Of a DNA stretch of 15,329 bases, positions 1-7,037 are shown piece after piece. Source of the stretch: Gammaproteobacteria bacterium (lineage in GTDB: Bacteria > Pseudomonadota > Gammaproteobacteria > Pseudomonadales > UBA7434); the NCBI GenBank assembly GCA_024280785.1, contig JAJRPK010000434.1:1-15329 (forward strand). The letters run 5' to 3'. Each line of letters starts with the position of its first letter. Positions within the stretch are counted from its first letter, which is position 1. A model generated the notes under the pieces. That model was not told the DNA's origin, made no database searches, and was given only the letters and a program-made list of their open reading frames with translations. The position numbers and the translations under genes are program-made.

Positions 1-83
1 CCGCTTCTGCAACAGCAATTCCCGGAGATTGTTGATTTCTGGTTACCGCCCGAGGGATGCTCTTACCGTATTGCGGTGATTTC
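1..83. other. Sequence unlike MurA abutting truncated murA
   Basis: These bases lie where the 3' end of murA should be but do not encode the MurA C-terminus in any minus-strand frame. On the plus strand, frame 1 is open from base 1 to a TGA at 106-108 and gives a protein-like string containing QFPEIVDFWLPPEG, possibly the tail of an unrelated gene entering from outside the window. I do not recognise the family. Whether this is a real rearrangement junction or an assembly artefact cannot be decided from the window. Confidence 0.5.
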
Positions 84-1112
84 CATCCGATTCATTTCAT
101 GCACTTGAATCAAGCGGTTTTCAAAAATAGTTTCTACTACGGTCCCTACTCCGTCGGCCACACTGTTCATCGCAGTAAACTGCGCTTGCATATCCGTTGG
201 AAACCCCGGATACGGAGCCGTTCGAATATCGACTGCTTTGGGCTTTCGTCCTTTCATGTCCAAGCTTATCCAGTCTTCACCCAATTCCAATGTTGCACCC
301 GCTTCTTCGAGCTTAGCTAGTACCGATTCAAGAGAGCTTGGATCAATATCCTTCACCTTAATACGCCCCCTTGTGGCAGCTGCCGCTACTAAAAATGTAC
401 CCGCCTCTATGCGATCGGACATAACCTGATATTCACAGCCCGCTAAACTTTCTACCCCATCTATTATTAATTTATCTGTACCAATTCCCTGAATTTTCGC
501 CCCCATGGCGACCAAGCAATGGGATAAATCGACAATCTCTGGCTCTTTCGCTGCATTTTCAATAATCGTCTGCCCTTCGGCAAGCGTTGCCGCCATCATA
601 ATATTTTCGGTGCCGCCAACGGTGACTTTGTCCATAAAGATATGGGCACCCTTCAGCCTTCCTTCGCTAGTTGCTTCGATATAACCACCGTCGACATTGA
701 CCGTTGCCCCCAAAGCCTCTAGACCACGCAAATGTAAATCGACAGGCCGACTACCGATGGCACAACCGCCGGGAAAGGACACCCTCGCTTTTCCATAATG
801 AGCCAACATAGGGCCTAACACCAGTATCGAGGCCCGCATCGTTTTAACCAAATTGTACGGTGCAGTATAATCAGTAATTGTATTCGCTTCGATTTCAACA
901 CCGAGCCTTTCATCAATCAACAGCTCGACACCGAGACAATTCAGCAACTCGATCATCGTCGTAATATCGTGAAGATGGGGTAAATTTCTTATTTTAACCA
1001 CGCCATCGCTGAGCAAACTCGCAGCCAGTATCGGTAACCCGGAATTTTTTGATCCTGAAATACGAATTTCACCATCGAGCTGGCAAGGCCCTCTAATCAG
1101 TAGTTTATCCAT
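63..1112 (-). pseudogene. murA: UDP-N-acetylglucosamine 1-carboxyvinyltransferase MurA, 3'-truncated
   Basis: MurA transfers enolpyruvate from PEP to UDP-GlcNAc in the cytoplasm, the first committed step of peptidoglycan synthesis. The N-terminus (SGSKN with the catalytic Lys22-Asn23), the loop GGCAIGSRPVD with the PEP-binding and fosfomycin-target Cys117, TDMQAQ (Asp307, equivalent to E. coli Asp305) and FENRLIQVHEMNRM (Arg333) are all intact. After Met343 the family should continue with a Gly-Ala-rich stretch and the motif ATDLRASASL, but the frame reads six unrelated residues and stops. About 75 of the usual ~420 residues are lost, including the equivalents of E. coli Asp369, Arg371 and Arg397. 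The encoded enzyme should be inactive. Since murA is essential in most Gram-negative bacteria, an intact copy elsewhere or a chimeric assembly is likely. It lies 39 nt downstream of ibaG, in the usual order. An AGGAG lies about 15 nt before the start, unusually far. Confidence 0.9.
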
Positions 1113-1151
1113 TGATGGTTGACGCTACTCCTGAAATCAAAAATAAAATTG

Positions 1152-1388
1152 TCATTTAGACGCCTGCCATTGCATAGGTGTCAAAGCCCGAATGTTGACG
1201 GCATGGATTTCGCCCGATGAAATTTTGTCGTTCAGACATTGATAGACTTTTTGCTGTTTCTTGACAGGAGTAAGGCCTTCAAACTCTTCGCTCACCACTA
1301 CGAGTGAGCAATGATTCCCTTCCATTTTGACATCGAGATGCTCAACCCTCAGGTGATCATGTATTAATTTGCTAATTTCTTCTTGCAT
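1152..1388 (-). CDS. ibaG: BolA/IbaG family protein
   Basis: This is a 78-residue protein of the BolA family, of the IbaG (YrbA) type usually encoded next to murA. IbaG proteins act with monothiol glutaredoxins in iron-sulfur cluster handling, and in E. coli ibaG responds to acid. The sequence shows the family pattern: an N-terminal helix (ISKLIHDHLRVEHLDVKMEGNHCSLVVVSEEFEG), the central LTPVKKQQKVYQCLNDKI helix, and the signature around IHAVNIRALTPMQW near the C-terminus, including the conserved His. Length is normal for IbaG. An AAGG lies about 9 nt upstream of the ATG. It sits between mlaC (87 nt upstream) and murA (39 nt downstream), probably in one transcript. The mlaB gene that normally precedes it is missing. 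Confidence 0.93.
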   Translation of the reverse strand: MQEEISKLIHDHLRVEHLDVKMEGNHCSLVVVSEEFEGLTPVKKQQKVYQCLNDKISSGEIHAVNIRALTPMQWQASK

Positions 1389-1475
1389 GGTAATGGACCT
1401 TGGTAAGTATTAAACGCTATAGCAAAACAATATTAATTATCAAATATTTATAAAACTAAATTATTTCGACGTAGA

Positions 1476-2252
1476 TTACTCCTCGATAGTCTCTTCAACT
1501 ATCCAGCCCTCGATGACACGATTGATATCTCCATCGTAAACGTCGTAAGCATTGTAAAACTGGTTTCGGTAAACTTTCCCTAAATTAATAGATTCAATGA
1601 TCAGGTTTCGCAACCTCCATTCATTGTCGTCATTCTTACGCATGGAATAATATATTTCAAAGGGCTTTTGTCGTTCACCGTAGATAAGCTGCTTAACTTT
1701 AACCCTAGTGGAGCTGTTCCCTGATTCGTCGCCGATAGTAGGCGGCACAACTTCAATTCGTTCACCATCAAACGCCAACAAGCCTTTACCATACGTTTTT
1801 ATCAGAGCTTTCGAAAAAACTTCGCTAAACCGATCGATTTTCTCATTGAGAACATCTTGTTCGGCTTCGGCAAGAGCTGCCATTTTTTTCTTACTCGCAT
1901 GTTTTCCCATAACAGCTCTGGCAAAAGAATGAAAATCAACGAAGGGGCGCAGAAGAACTTCCAGTTCGCGATTAAAACGCTCTTCATCCTCATTGACGTA
2001 TTCTTTAGCACTTTGAATCAGCACTAACAGATCTTCTGTAGTTGACGCTACCAAACTATAAGCACTATCGGGGCCCGTTGCTTGGCTATGGCTATGGCTA
2101 TGACTAACACTAGCGACCTCCGGATTTTTAACCGCTGAAGCTACACTATCATCACCTGCTTCTTTGGCAAAACTGTTGATGGTGGCTGCCATTAAAAATA
2201 TAAATACCCCTATCATTTTGGATAGAGACATCGACAATTGAACTTTATTCAT
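1476..2252 (-). CDS. mlaC: Periplasmic phospholipid-binding protein MlaC
   Basis: MlaC (Ttg2D) shuttles phospholipids through the periplasm between the outer-membrane MlaA complex and the inner-membrane MlaFEDB transporter, maintaining outer-membrane lipid asymmetry. The 258-residue product begins with a signal peptide (hydrophobic residues ~13-24, likely cleavage near SFA/KE at 29). A low-complexity linker of about 40 residues follows, with an alternating Ser-His run at 50-56 not seen in E. coli MlaC (211 aa). The conserved domain runs from ~65 to the end: LLRPFVDFHSFARAVMGKH, the segment ending KTYGKGLLAFDGERIEVVPP, and WRLRNLIIESINLGKVYRNQF, which matches the family's C-terminal half. The gene heads the mlaC-ibaG-murA group, but mlaD, mlaE and mlaF are not upstream and mlaB is not downstream. 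A possible GAAGG lies ~10 nt before the ATG. Confidence 0.88.
   Translation of the reverse strand: MNKVQLSMSLSKMIGVFIFLMAATINSFAKEAGDDSVASAVKNPEVASVSHSHSHSQATGPDSAYSLVASTTEDLLVLIQSAKEYVNEDEERFNRELEVLLRPFVDFHSFARAVMGKHASKKKMAALAEAEQDVLNEKIDRFSEVFSKALIKTYGKGLLAFDGERIEVVPPTIGDESGNSSTRVKVKQLIYGERQKPFEIYYSMRKNDDNEWRLRNLIIESINLGKVYRNQFYNAYDVYDGDINRVIEGWIVEETIEE
2083..2106. repeat. 6-bp tandem repeat inside mlaC
   Basis: Three exact copies of TGGCTA (2083-2100) are followed by one degenerate copy, TGACTA (2101-2106). Read on the minus strand they encode the alternating Ser-His run in the linker of MlaC. The unit keeps the reading frame, so slippage would change the number of His-Ser pairs without breaking the gene. 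Confidence 0.85.
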
Positions 2253-2799
2253 TATTTATTAACCTTCACTATTAGGTAGGCAGCACTATTACAACGATCA
2301 TTCATTTATTCCAATCACCATAAGTACTGCAAAGGGTAAGAACACGTTACACACTTCAGAGTTAACACAAATTTACGCTTACACAAAAATTATTCCTTAA
2401 AACAACCTGATTCGATGAACTTCGAATAATCCCAGGCCACCTACGGCGCCATTAAATAACGGCTAATAGATTAGTTAATGGCGCTACTTTAACATTTAAC
2501 TTTAACGTATAACGCTCCACGCCCACCCGATACTGGATGGCTTACACTCTGCTTGCACTCTAATTTACCGATCCAGCTCGCACATTCATTTCATTGAGCC
2601 AAACAACTCGCTACTGTATAGTCCCGCATCTGTGCAAAAGGACCAAGCAATTCGCCCGCAATTTTCTCATGCTTCTCCATTACACAACAAAAGCCAATGT
2701 AAAAAAGCGCACAAATTCGCTTAAAAATAAACCCATTGTGAGAATTTCACTAAAACATTAACCGATCAAAGATTAACCATAACCGTCGACCCTTAATAT
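2253..2799. other. Gene-free divergent spacer between mlaC and yrbG
   Basis: No coding region of useful length is visible in these 547 bp. In E. coli and relatives mlaF, mlaE and mlaD fill this position. The spacer holds a 10-bp perfect inverted repeat (2446-2484, listed separately). On the minus strand there is a weak terminator-like hairpin near 2703-2722 (AAGCG and CGCTT around an 8-nt loop, then a run of T). A small dyad GTGA-N5-TCAC lies at 2738-2750, about 50 bp before yrbG. It should also contain the divergent promoters of mlaC and yrbG; a possible leftward promoter (TTGCAG, ~16 nt, AATAAA) can be read around 2300-2330 but is not convincing. Confidence 0.6.
2446..2484. repeat. Nested inverted repeat in mlaC-yrbG spacer
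   Basis: GCGCCATTAA (2446-2455) is exactly complementary to TTAATGGCGC (2475-2484), with a 19-nt loop. The loop holds a second dyad, CTAAT (2463-2467) and ATTAG (2470-2474). No T-run follows on either strand, so it is not a standard Rho-independent terminator. It could be an operator, a remnant of a small mobile element or a structured RNA. Confidence 0.75.
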
Positions 2800-3813
2800 A
2801 TGTCCATTCTCACCATTGCAGCCGCCACTTTCATCCTTTCACTCATCGCTTTAGTGTGGGCAGCTCACTTATTTGTCAACGGCAGTGCTGTAACCGCTAA
2901 ATATCTGGGAATGACACCCGCTATGATTGGCTTAACCATCGTAGCGTTTGGCACCTCTGCACCAGAAATAATTGTTTCTATCGATGCCGCCATCAATGGC
3001 GCGGCCGATTTAGGCGTCGGCAATGCAATAGGTTCAAATATTGCCAACATAGGTCTTGTGCTGGGTGTAACGGCGATTATTTCGACCATTCCAATCGCTA
3101 AAAATATTTTGCGTCTTGAAACACCTCTGCTGTTGACCGCAACAGCACTTGCTGTTTTTTGCCTATGGGACCATCAACTTGACCGGGCTGAAGGTTGGTT
3201 GCTTCTATGCTGCGCACTAATATTTCCATTTATACTTTATCAATCACACAAGAACAGTTCACATACACCCGGTTCAGAAGCAGAGGACGAAATCCCCAAC
3301 TTATCGCCACTAAAATCGACGGTATTTTTAATCACAGGGCTGATCGTTCTGCTCATCAGCGCAAATCTATTAGTTTCTTCTGCCACCACACTCGCCGAAA
3401 GCTTTGGAGTCAGTCCGATGATTATTGGACTGACTGTCGTAGCACTGGGGACTAGCCTACCAGAGCTAGCAGCGTCCATTACTAGCGCGCTTAAAGGCCA
3501 CCATGAGATGGCGCTCGGCAACATCATTGGTTCTAATATTCTTAACATTCTAGCCGTCATGTCACTACCAGGAATTATTGCTCCCGTCTCTCTCAACGAA
3601 TCAGTTATGACCCGTGATGTCGCGATAATGTCCGGGCTTACACTCTTCTTAGTGGGATTAATGTGGTTTAAGCTGAGAAAGCAGCCAGCAGCAAGCCTCA
3701 CCACTAATCAACCAGCCCAAACGGCAGGCATAGGGCGACTGGCGGGAATTCTATTTGTTAGCAGTTATATCGCTTATTACGTCATCGTCTTTGCGACTAG
3801 TACAACCTCATAA
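2800..3813 (+). CDS. yrbG: Calcium/sodium antiporter, CaCA family (YrbG-like)
   Basis: This is an integral inner-membrane protein of 337 residues from the Ca2+:cation antiporter superfamily, which exchanges Ca2+ for Na+ or H+. The diagnostic two inverted alpha-repeats are present: GTSAPE (51-56) with GNAIGSN (74-80) in the first half, and GTSLPE (217-222) with GNIIGSN (240-246) in the second, carrying the ion-coordinating Glu and Asn residues. The two five-helix halves are separated by a hydrophilic acidic loop at ~148-170. The length fits bacterial YrbG (E. coli 325). No strong ribosome-binding site is visible before the ATG. It lies in its usual place before kdsD but is separated from it by 169 bp with a promoter candidate, so it is probably a transcription unit of its own. 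Physiological role is poorly known even in E. coli. Confidence 0.92.
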   Translation: MSILTIAAATFILSLIALVWAAHLFVNGSAVTAKYLGMTPAMIGLTIVAFGTSAPEIIVSIDAAINGAADLGVGNAIGSNIANIGLVLGVTAIISTIPIAKNILRLETPLLLTATALAVFCLWDHQLDRAEGWLLLCCALIFPFILYQSHKNSSHTPGSEAEDEIPNLSPLKSTVFLITGLIVLLISANLLVSSATTLAESFGVSPMIIGLTVVALGTSLPELAASITSALKGHHEMALGNIIGSNILNILAVMSLPGIIAPVSLNESVMTRDVAIMSGLTLFLVGLMWFKLRKQPAASLTTNQPAQTAGIGRLAGILFVSSYIAYYVIVFATSTTS

Positions 3814-3924
3814 AAATCATCCAATACCGCTGAGCGTTAGAAGAAGCACCAATAAAGTCACTGATATGTGCCAACTAATCACGGACATCTAAGCATTCAC
3901 CAACTTACAATGCTCACTGGTACA

Positions 3925-3968
3925 CTGTTCACTTCAATAGTCGCCACTATAATCGTCACTATAATCAC
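3925..3968 (+). promoter_or_regulatory. Candidate kdsD promoter with duplicated -10 box
   Basis: CACTATAATC occurs twice in tandem with a 12-bp period (3945-3954 and 3957-3966), giving two perfect TATAAT hexamers at 3948-3953 and 3960-3965. A weak -35 (TGTTCA at 3926-3931) is 16 bp before the first. Initiation would fall about 10-25 nt before the kdsD ATG at 3983. The hexamers are seen directly; promoter activity is inferred. Confidence 0.5.
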
Positions 3969-3982
3969 CACTACGGAATATT

Positions 3983-4975
3983 ATGCGGAGTAATACAGCC
4001 CAGCCACCCATGAAGAATTCAGAATTTATTACTGCCGGTCAGCGCACTATTCGCATTGAGCAAGAGGCTATAGGCGCTCTTTACCAGCGCATCGGCAGTC
4101 AATTTGAACAGGCTTGTGAATTCATGCTCCATTGCACTGGGCGAGTTGTCGTTACCGGTATGGGTAAATCCGGGCATATCGCTAACAAAATAGCCGCAAC
4201 GCTTGCGAGCACTGGAACCCCTGCATTTTTTATGCATCCTGGAGAAGCGAGCCACGGTGATCTGGGGATGCTAACCCCTGCCGATGTTGTTATTGCGATA
4301 TCAGGCTCGGGGTCGACACAAGAAGTCGTGACTCTACTCCCGCTCATTAAACGAATAGGCTCACCTTTGATCGCGATGACGGGAAATCCAAAATCAGTAT
4401 TAGCCACAGCAGCAGACTCACATATCGACGTAGGAGTGGACCGTGAGGCATGCCCATTAGGACTCGCTCCCACCTCCAGTACCACCGCAGCACTTGTGAT
4501 GGGCGATGCACTCGCCGTCGCCTTGCTAGAGGCTCGCGGATTCAGCGAAGAAGACTTTGCTTTTTCACACCCGGGAGGCACCTTGGGCAAACGTCTTCTG
4601 TTAAAAGTCAGTGATGTGATGCAAACTGATTTCCCACAGGTCAAACCCGATGCCTCAATCAGCGAAGCATTGATGGAGATCACTCAGAAAGGGTTGGGAA
4701 TGACCACAATCCTGGATGAGAACAATCAATTAGCCGGTATATTTACCGACGGGGATTTACGCCGTGCATTGGACAAACGACATGACCTCCATGAAACGAA
4801 AATCAGTGAATTAATGACCACTCACTCCAAGACCGTTGTAAAAGATATGCTGGCGGCCCAAGCTTTAAAAATAATGGAGGACAACCGGATAACGGCTTTA
4901 GTGGTTATCGATGAAGCAACAAAGCCTTGCGCGGTAGTTCATCTTCACGCACTTATTCGATCGGGCCTCATATGA
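3983..4975 (+). CDS. kdsD: D-arabinose-5-phosphate isomerase KdsD
   Basis: KdsD interconverts ribulose-5-phosphate and arabinose-5-phosphate, the first step of KDO synthesis for LPS, in the cytoplasm. The 330-residue protein has an N-terminal SIS sugar-isomerase domain (~40-180) with VVVTGMGKSGHIANKIAATL and the active-site equivalents Lys62, His91, Glu114 and His196 (E. coli Lys59, His88, Glu111, His193). A pair of CBS domains follows (~210-330; VMQTDFPQV and ELMTTHSKTV mark the two repeats). Length is close to E. coli (328). An ATG at 4010 is a possible alternative start, but the upstream ATG has GGA-rich sequence before it and gives the family length. It opens the kdsD-kdsC-lptC-lptA-lptB run and overlaps kdsC by ATGA. 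Confidence 0.96.
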   Translation: MRSNTAQPPMKNSEFITAGQRTIRIEQEAIGALYQRIGSQFEQACEFMLHCTGRVVVTGMGKSGHIANKIAATLASTGTPAFFMHPGEASHGDLGMLTPADVVIAISGSGSTQEVVTLLPLIKRIGSPLIAMTGNPKSVLATAADSHIDVGVDREACPLGLAPTSSTTAALVMGDALAVALLEARGFSEEDFAFSHPGGTLGKRLLLKVSDVMQTDFPQVKPDASISEALMEITQKGLGMTTILDENNQLAGIFTDGDLRRALDKRHDLHETKISELMTTHSKTVVKDMLAAQALKIMEDNRITALVVIDEATKPCAVVHLHALIRSGLI

Positions 4976-5535
4976 GCTCAAGCCGTGTTTTTTCACCGCA
5001 ATTGCTGGCTAAAGCGCGCGGCATCAAATTACTCGCACTCGACGTAGACGGGGTTCTCACCAACGGGTCTTTATACTTTGGCAATCAGGGAGAGGAACTA
5101 AAGAGCTTCAACATCCTTGACGGACTGGGTATTAAGTTACTACAAGATAACGGCGTTTCTGTAGCCATAATCACGGGGCGACAATCGACACTTGTGGCGA
5201 AACGCGCTAGCGACTTAAACATAAAATACGTCATCCAAGGCCGGGAAGATAAACTTACAGCACTCAACGAACTGCTTAAAAAATTAAATTTAACTCTGGA
5301 TCAAGCCGCCTACATGGGTGACGATTTACCAGACCTTGCCGCAATCATACAATGCCGCCTTGGAATCACTGTGGCAAGTGCTTACCCCTTTGTTAAAGAT
5401 ATAGCGGATTGGATCACAGACAAATCGGGAGGCGAAGGCGCGGTCAGAGAAGTGTCTGATTTAATTCTTAGCGCCAACGAAAAACTCAATAGTATTTTAG
5501 AATCTTATTGCGAACAACCACCCAATCGGAAATAA
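4972..5535 (+). CDS. kdsC: 3-deoxy-D-manno-octulosonate 8-phosphate phosphatase KdsC
   Basis: KdsC removes phosphate from KDO-8-P to give KDO, the sugar joining lipid A to the LPS core. It is a HAD-superfamily C0-type (capless, tetrameric) phosphatase. The nucleophile motif LALDVDGVLT places Asp24 and Asp26 near the N-terminus. ITGR (motif II region, 67-70), Lys94 and GDDLPD (116-121, motif IV) complete the active site. The start chosen at 4972 overlaps the kdsD stop in ATGA and gives 187 residues, matching E. coli KdsC (188). The frame is open 15 codons further up within kdsD, but that extension has no family support. The short gap to lptC (16 nt) indicates cotranscription. Confidence 0.96.
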   Translation: MSSSRVFSPQLLAKARGIKLLALDVDGVLTNGSLYFGNQGEELKSFNILDGLGIKLLQDNGVSVAIITGRQSTLVAKRASDLNIKYVIQGREDKLTALNELLKKLNLTLDQAAYMGDDLPDLAAIIQCRLGITVASAYPFVKDIADWITDKSGGEGAVREVSDLILSANEKLNSILESYCEQPPNRK

Positions 5536-5551
5536 CTGACTAACGCTTAAG

Positions 5552-6238
5552 ATGGCTTACAAAAACCGAAGAAGACGTACCAGAAATTTTCTAACGCTAC
5601 TTATTAGTACATTTATAATCGTCTATTATCTGGCGGGGATAGGCCTCAACTTATTTCTACCCTCGCCAGACCAATCCACTATCCATCCCGATCTTACTCC
5701 GACAGTCAGCGGCGTTAATTTGGTTGTTCGACGATTTGACAACGATGGACTGCCAAGCTATAAACTAACAGCCTCTAGCATAGACTATTTTGAAAGCCCT
5801 CATAACAAGAACGAGATAAATCGCAATAATAAGATAGAACAAGACTTCCACGACCTTTCACTGGACATCGACAATTACACCTTTGATAATGATGGAGGCA
5901 CCGATTCTTTAAAATATGCCCGAGTCATGCAACCATTAATTCAGATATATGAATTAAGCAAAACTACTACCGACATAAGTTCAAGCCTTGCTTACTTAAC
6001 TCAAAGTGGAGAAAGGGCGGAACTGATCGGTAATGTGCGAGTCAATGATTATGTCACCAGCACCCATTTGACAACCAGCGCCCTAACATTGGACACTCAT
6101 CTAAAACAGATTTGGACGAAAAAACCAGTGAAAATCAAAACCCCTTCATCACTAACAACAGCTACCGGCCTGCAAGGTAACCTTAGCGATCAGCGTTGGC
6201 ACTTGCTTTCAGAGGTTATCAGTGTTGTTCAACCTTAA
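5552..6238 (+). CDS. lptC: LPS export protein LptC
   Basis: LptC is a bitopic inner-membrane protein that receives LPS from the LptB2FG extractor and passes it to LptA in the periplasm. The sequence has a basic cytoplasmic start (KNRRRRTR), one transmembrane helix (~13-35) and a periplasmic beta-jellyroll beginning near GVNLVVRRFDNDGLPSYKLTASSIDYF. It ends with the typical LptC segment in which TTSALTLDT is followed by TKKPVKIKTPSSLTTATGLQG. At 228 residues it is longer than E. coli LptC (191). The excess lies largely in a polar Asn/Asp-rich insert around residues 84-118. The 3' end overlaps the lptA start by 17 nt, so translation is probably coupled. Confidence 0.92.
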   Translation: MAYKNRRRRTRNFLTLLISTFIIVYYLAGIGLNLFLPSPDQSTIHPDLTPTVSGVNLVVRRFDNDGLPSYKLTASSIDYFESPHNKNEINRNNKIEQDFHDLSLDIDNYTFDNDGGTDSLKYARVMQPLIQIYELSKTTTDISSSLAYLTQSGERAELIGNVRVNDYVTSTHLTTSALTLDTHLKQIWTKKPVKIKTPSSLTTATGLQGNLSDQRWHLLSEVISVVQP

Positions 6239-7037
6239 CAAGAAAGAGGCGAGTCAAAACAACCGCCAGAAAAAAAAGCGTAAAGATAATCGGTTTACAC
6301 TATCGATTATCTTTACTTTATCCTTAATTAGCGAAACGCTTTTCATGCCACCAACCGGTCTCGCCCAAGAAATCTCATCAGAAGTACCATCAAAAAAAAT
6401 GGCGGTACCGCTTAGACCAACAGCTACCGAAACGCCTTCCCCAAACCCTGCTAGCCATTCGCAAGATCCAACTAGCTCAAAAAACCAAAAAGCTTCTATT
6501 GACTATCATGTGCCCATTCAAATCAATGCCGATAGCGCCGAACAAAACGAAAAGGAAGGCGTCACCATCTATCGCGGCAATGTCACTATCCGGCAAGGAA
6601 ATCTCGACATCCGTGCCGACACAGTCACGATCTACAGCTCATCAGATAACGACCAATCCCTTTCTCATAATGTGACGACCATCGTAGCCAAAGGCAATCC
6701 TGCAAGCTTTGTGCAACACTTGGCTACCGACGCTACGACCGTTAATGCAAAGGGAAATAGCATCACCTATTCAATTAATGAAGGTATCATCCTGCTAAAA
6801 GACAACGCCTCTATTGACCGCCACGGTTCAAAAGTCACCGGTGGTTTAATTGAATACTTTATCAAAGAAGAACGTATCAAAGCAGAAGCCGCCCCTGACG
6901 ATAGCACTCGAGTCCACACTACTATAATGCCAAGCCCGAAACCTACTCCAAAGTCCAGTGCAGGATCAACACTGAAAAACACAACGCTTAATAATAATTC
7001 CAAGATTCAAACTGAAGGCGACAATGGCAATTCTTAA
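6222..7037 (+). CDS. lptA: Periplasmic LPS-bridge protein LptA
   Basis: LptA polymerises between LptC and LptD to form the periplasmic bridge that carries LPS to the outer membrane. The likely start is GTG at 6222 inside lptC, preceded by AGAGG at 6211-6215 with a 6-nt gap; a TTG two codons on (6225) is possible. It gives a long basic n-region, a hydrophobic stretch (~27-41) and a cleavage site after GLA (48). The later ATG at residue 42 would destroy the signal peptide. A Pro/Ser/Thr-rich linker (~50-92) precedes the OstA-type domain (~93-225; QINADSAE, YRGNVTIRQGNLDIRAD, GGLIEYFIKEERIKAEA). The protein ends with a ~40-residue polar tail. At 271 residues it is much longer than E. coli LptA (185), the excess being the two low-complexity ends. 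It overlaps lptB by 14 nt. Confidence 0.9.
   Translation: MLFNLNKKEASQNNRQKKKRKDNRFTLSIIFTLSLISETLFMPPTGLAQEISSEVPSKKMAVPLRPTATETPSPNPASHSQDPTSSKNQKASIDYHVPIQINADSAEQNEKEGVTIYRGNVTIRQGNLDIRADTVTIYSSSDNDQSLSHNVTTIVAKGNPASFVQHLATDATTVNAKGNSITYSINEGIILLKDNASIDRHGSKVTGGLIEYFIKEERIKAEAAPDDSTRVHTTIMPSPKPTPKSSAGSTLKNTTLNNNSKIQTEGDNGNS

Noticed and set aside
2446..2484. The nested inverted repeat as an integron attC site.
   Set aside because: The conserved R' and R'' core triplets are not present, and there is no integrase or cassette context.
2738..2750. GTGA-N5-TCAC dyad before yrbG as an operator for a known regulator.
   Set aside because: Arms are only 4 bp and the sequence matches no regulator consensus I can name with confidence.
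4099..4683. Minus-strand frame of 194 codons opposite kdsD.
   Set aside because: kdsD has a full set of family motifs on the plus strand; the antisense frame has low complexity and no recognisable domain.
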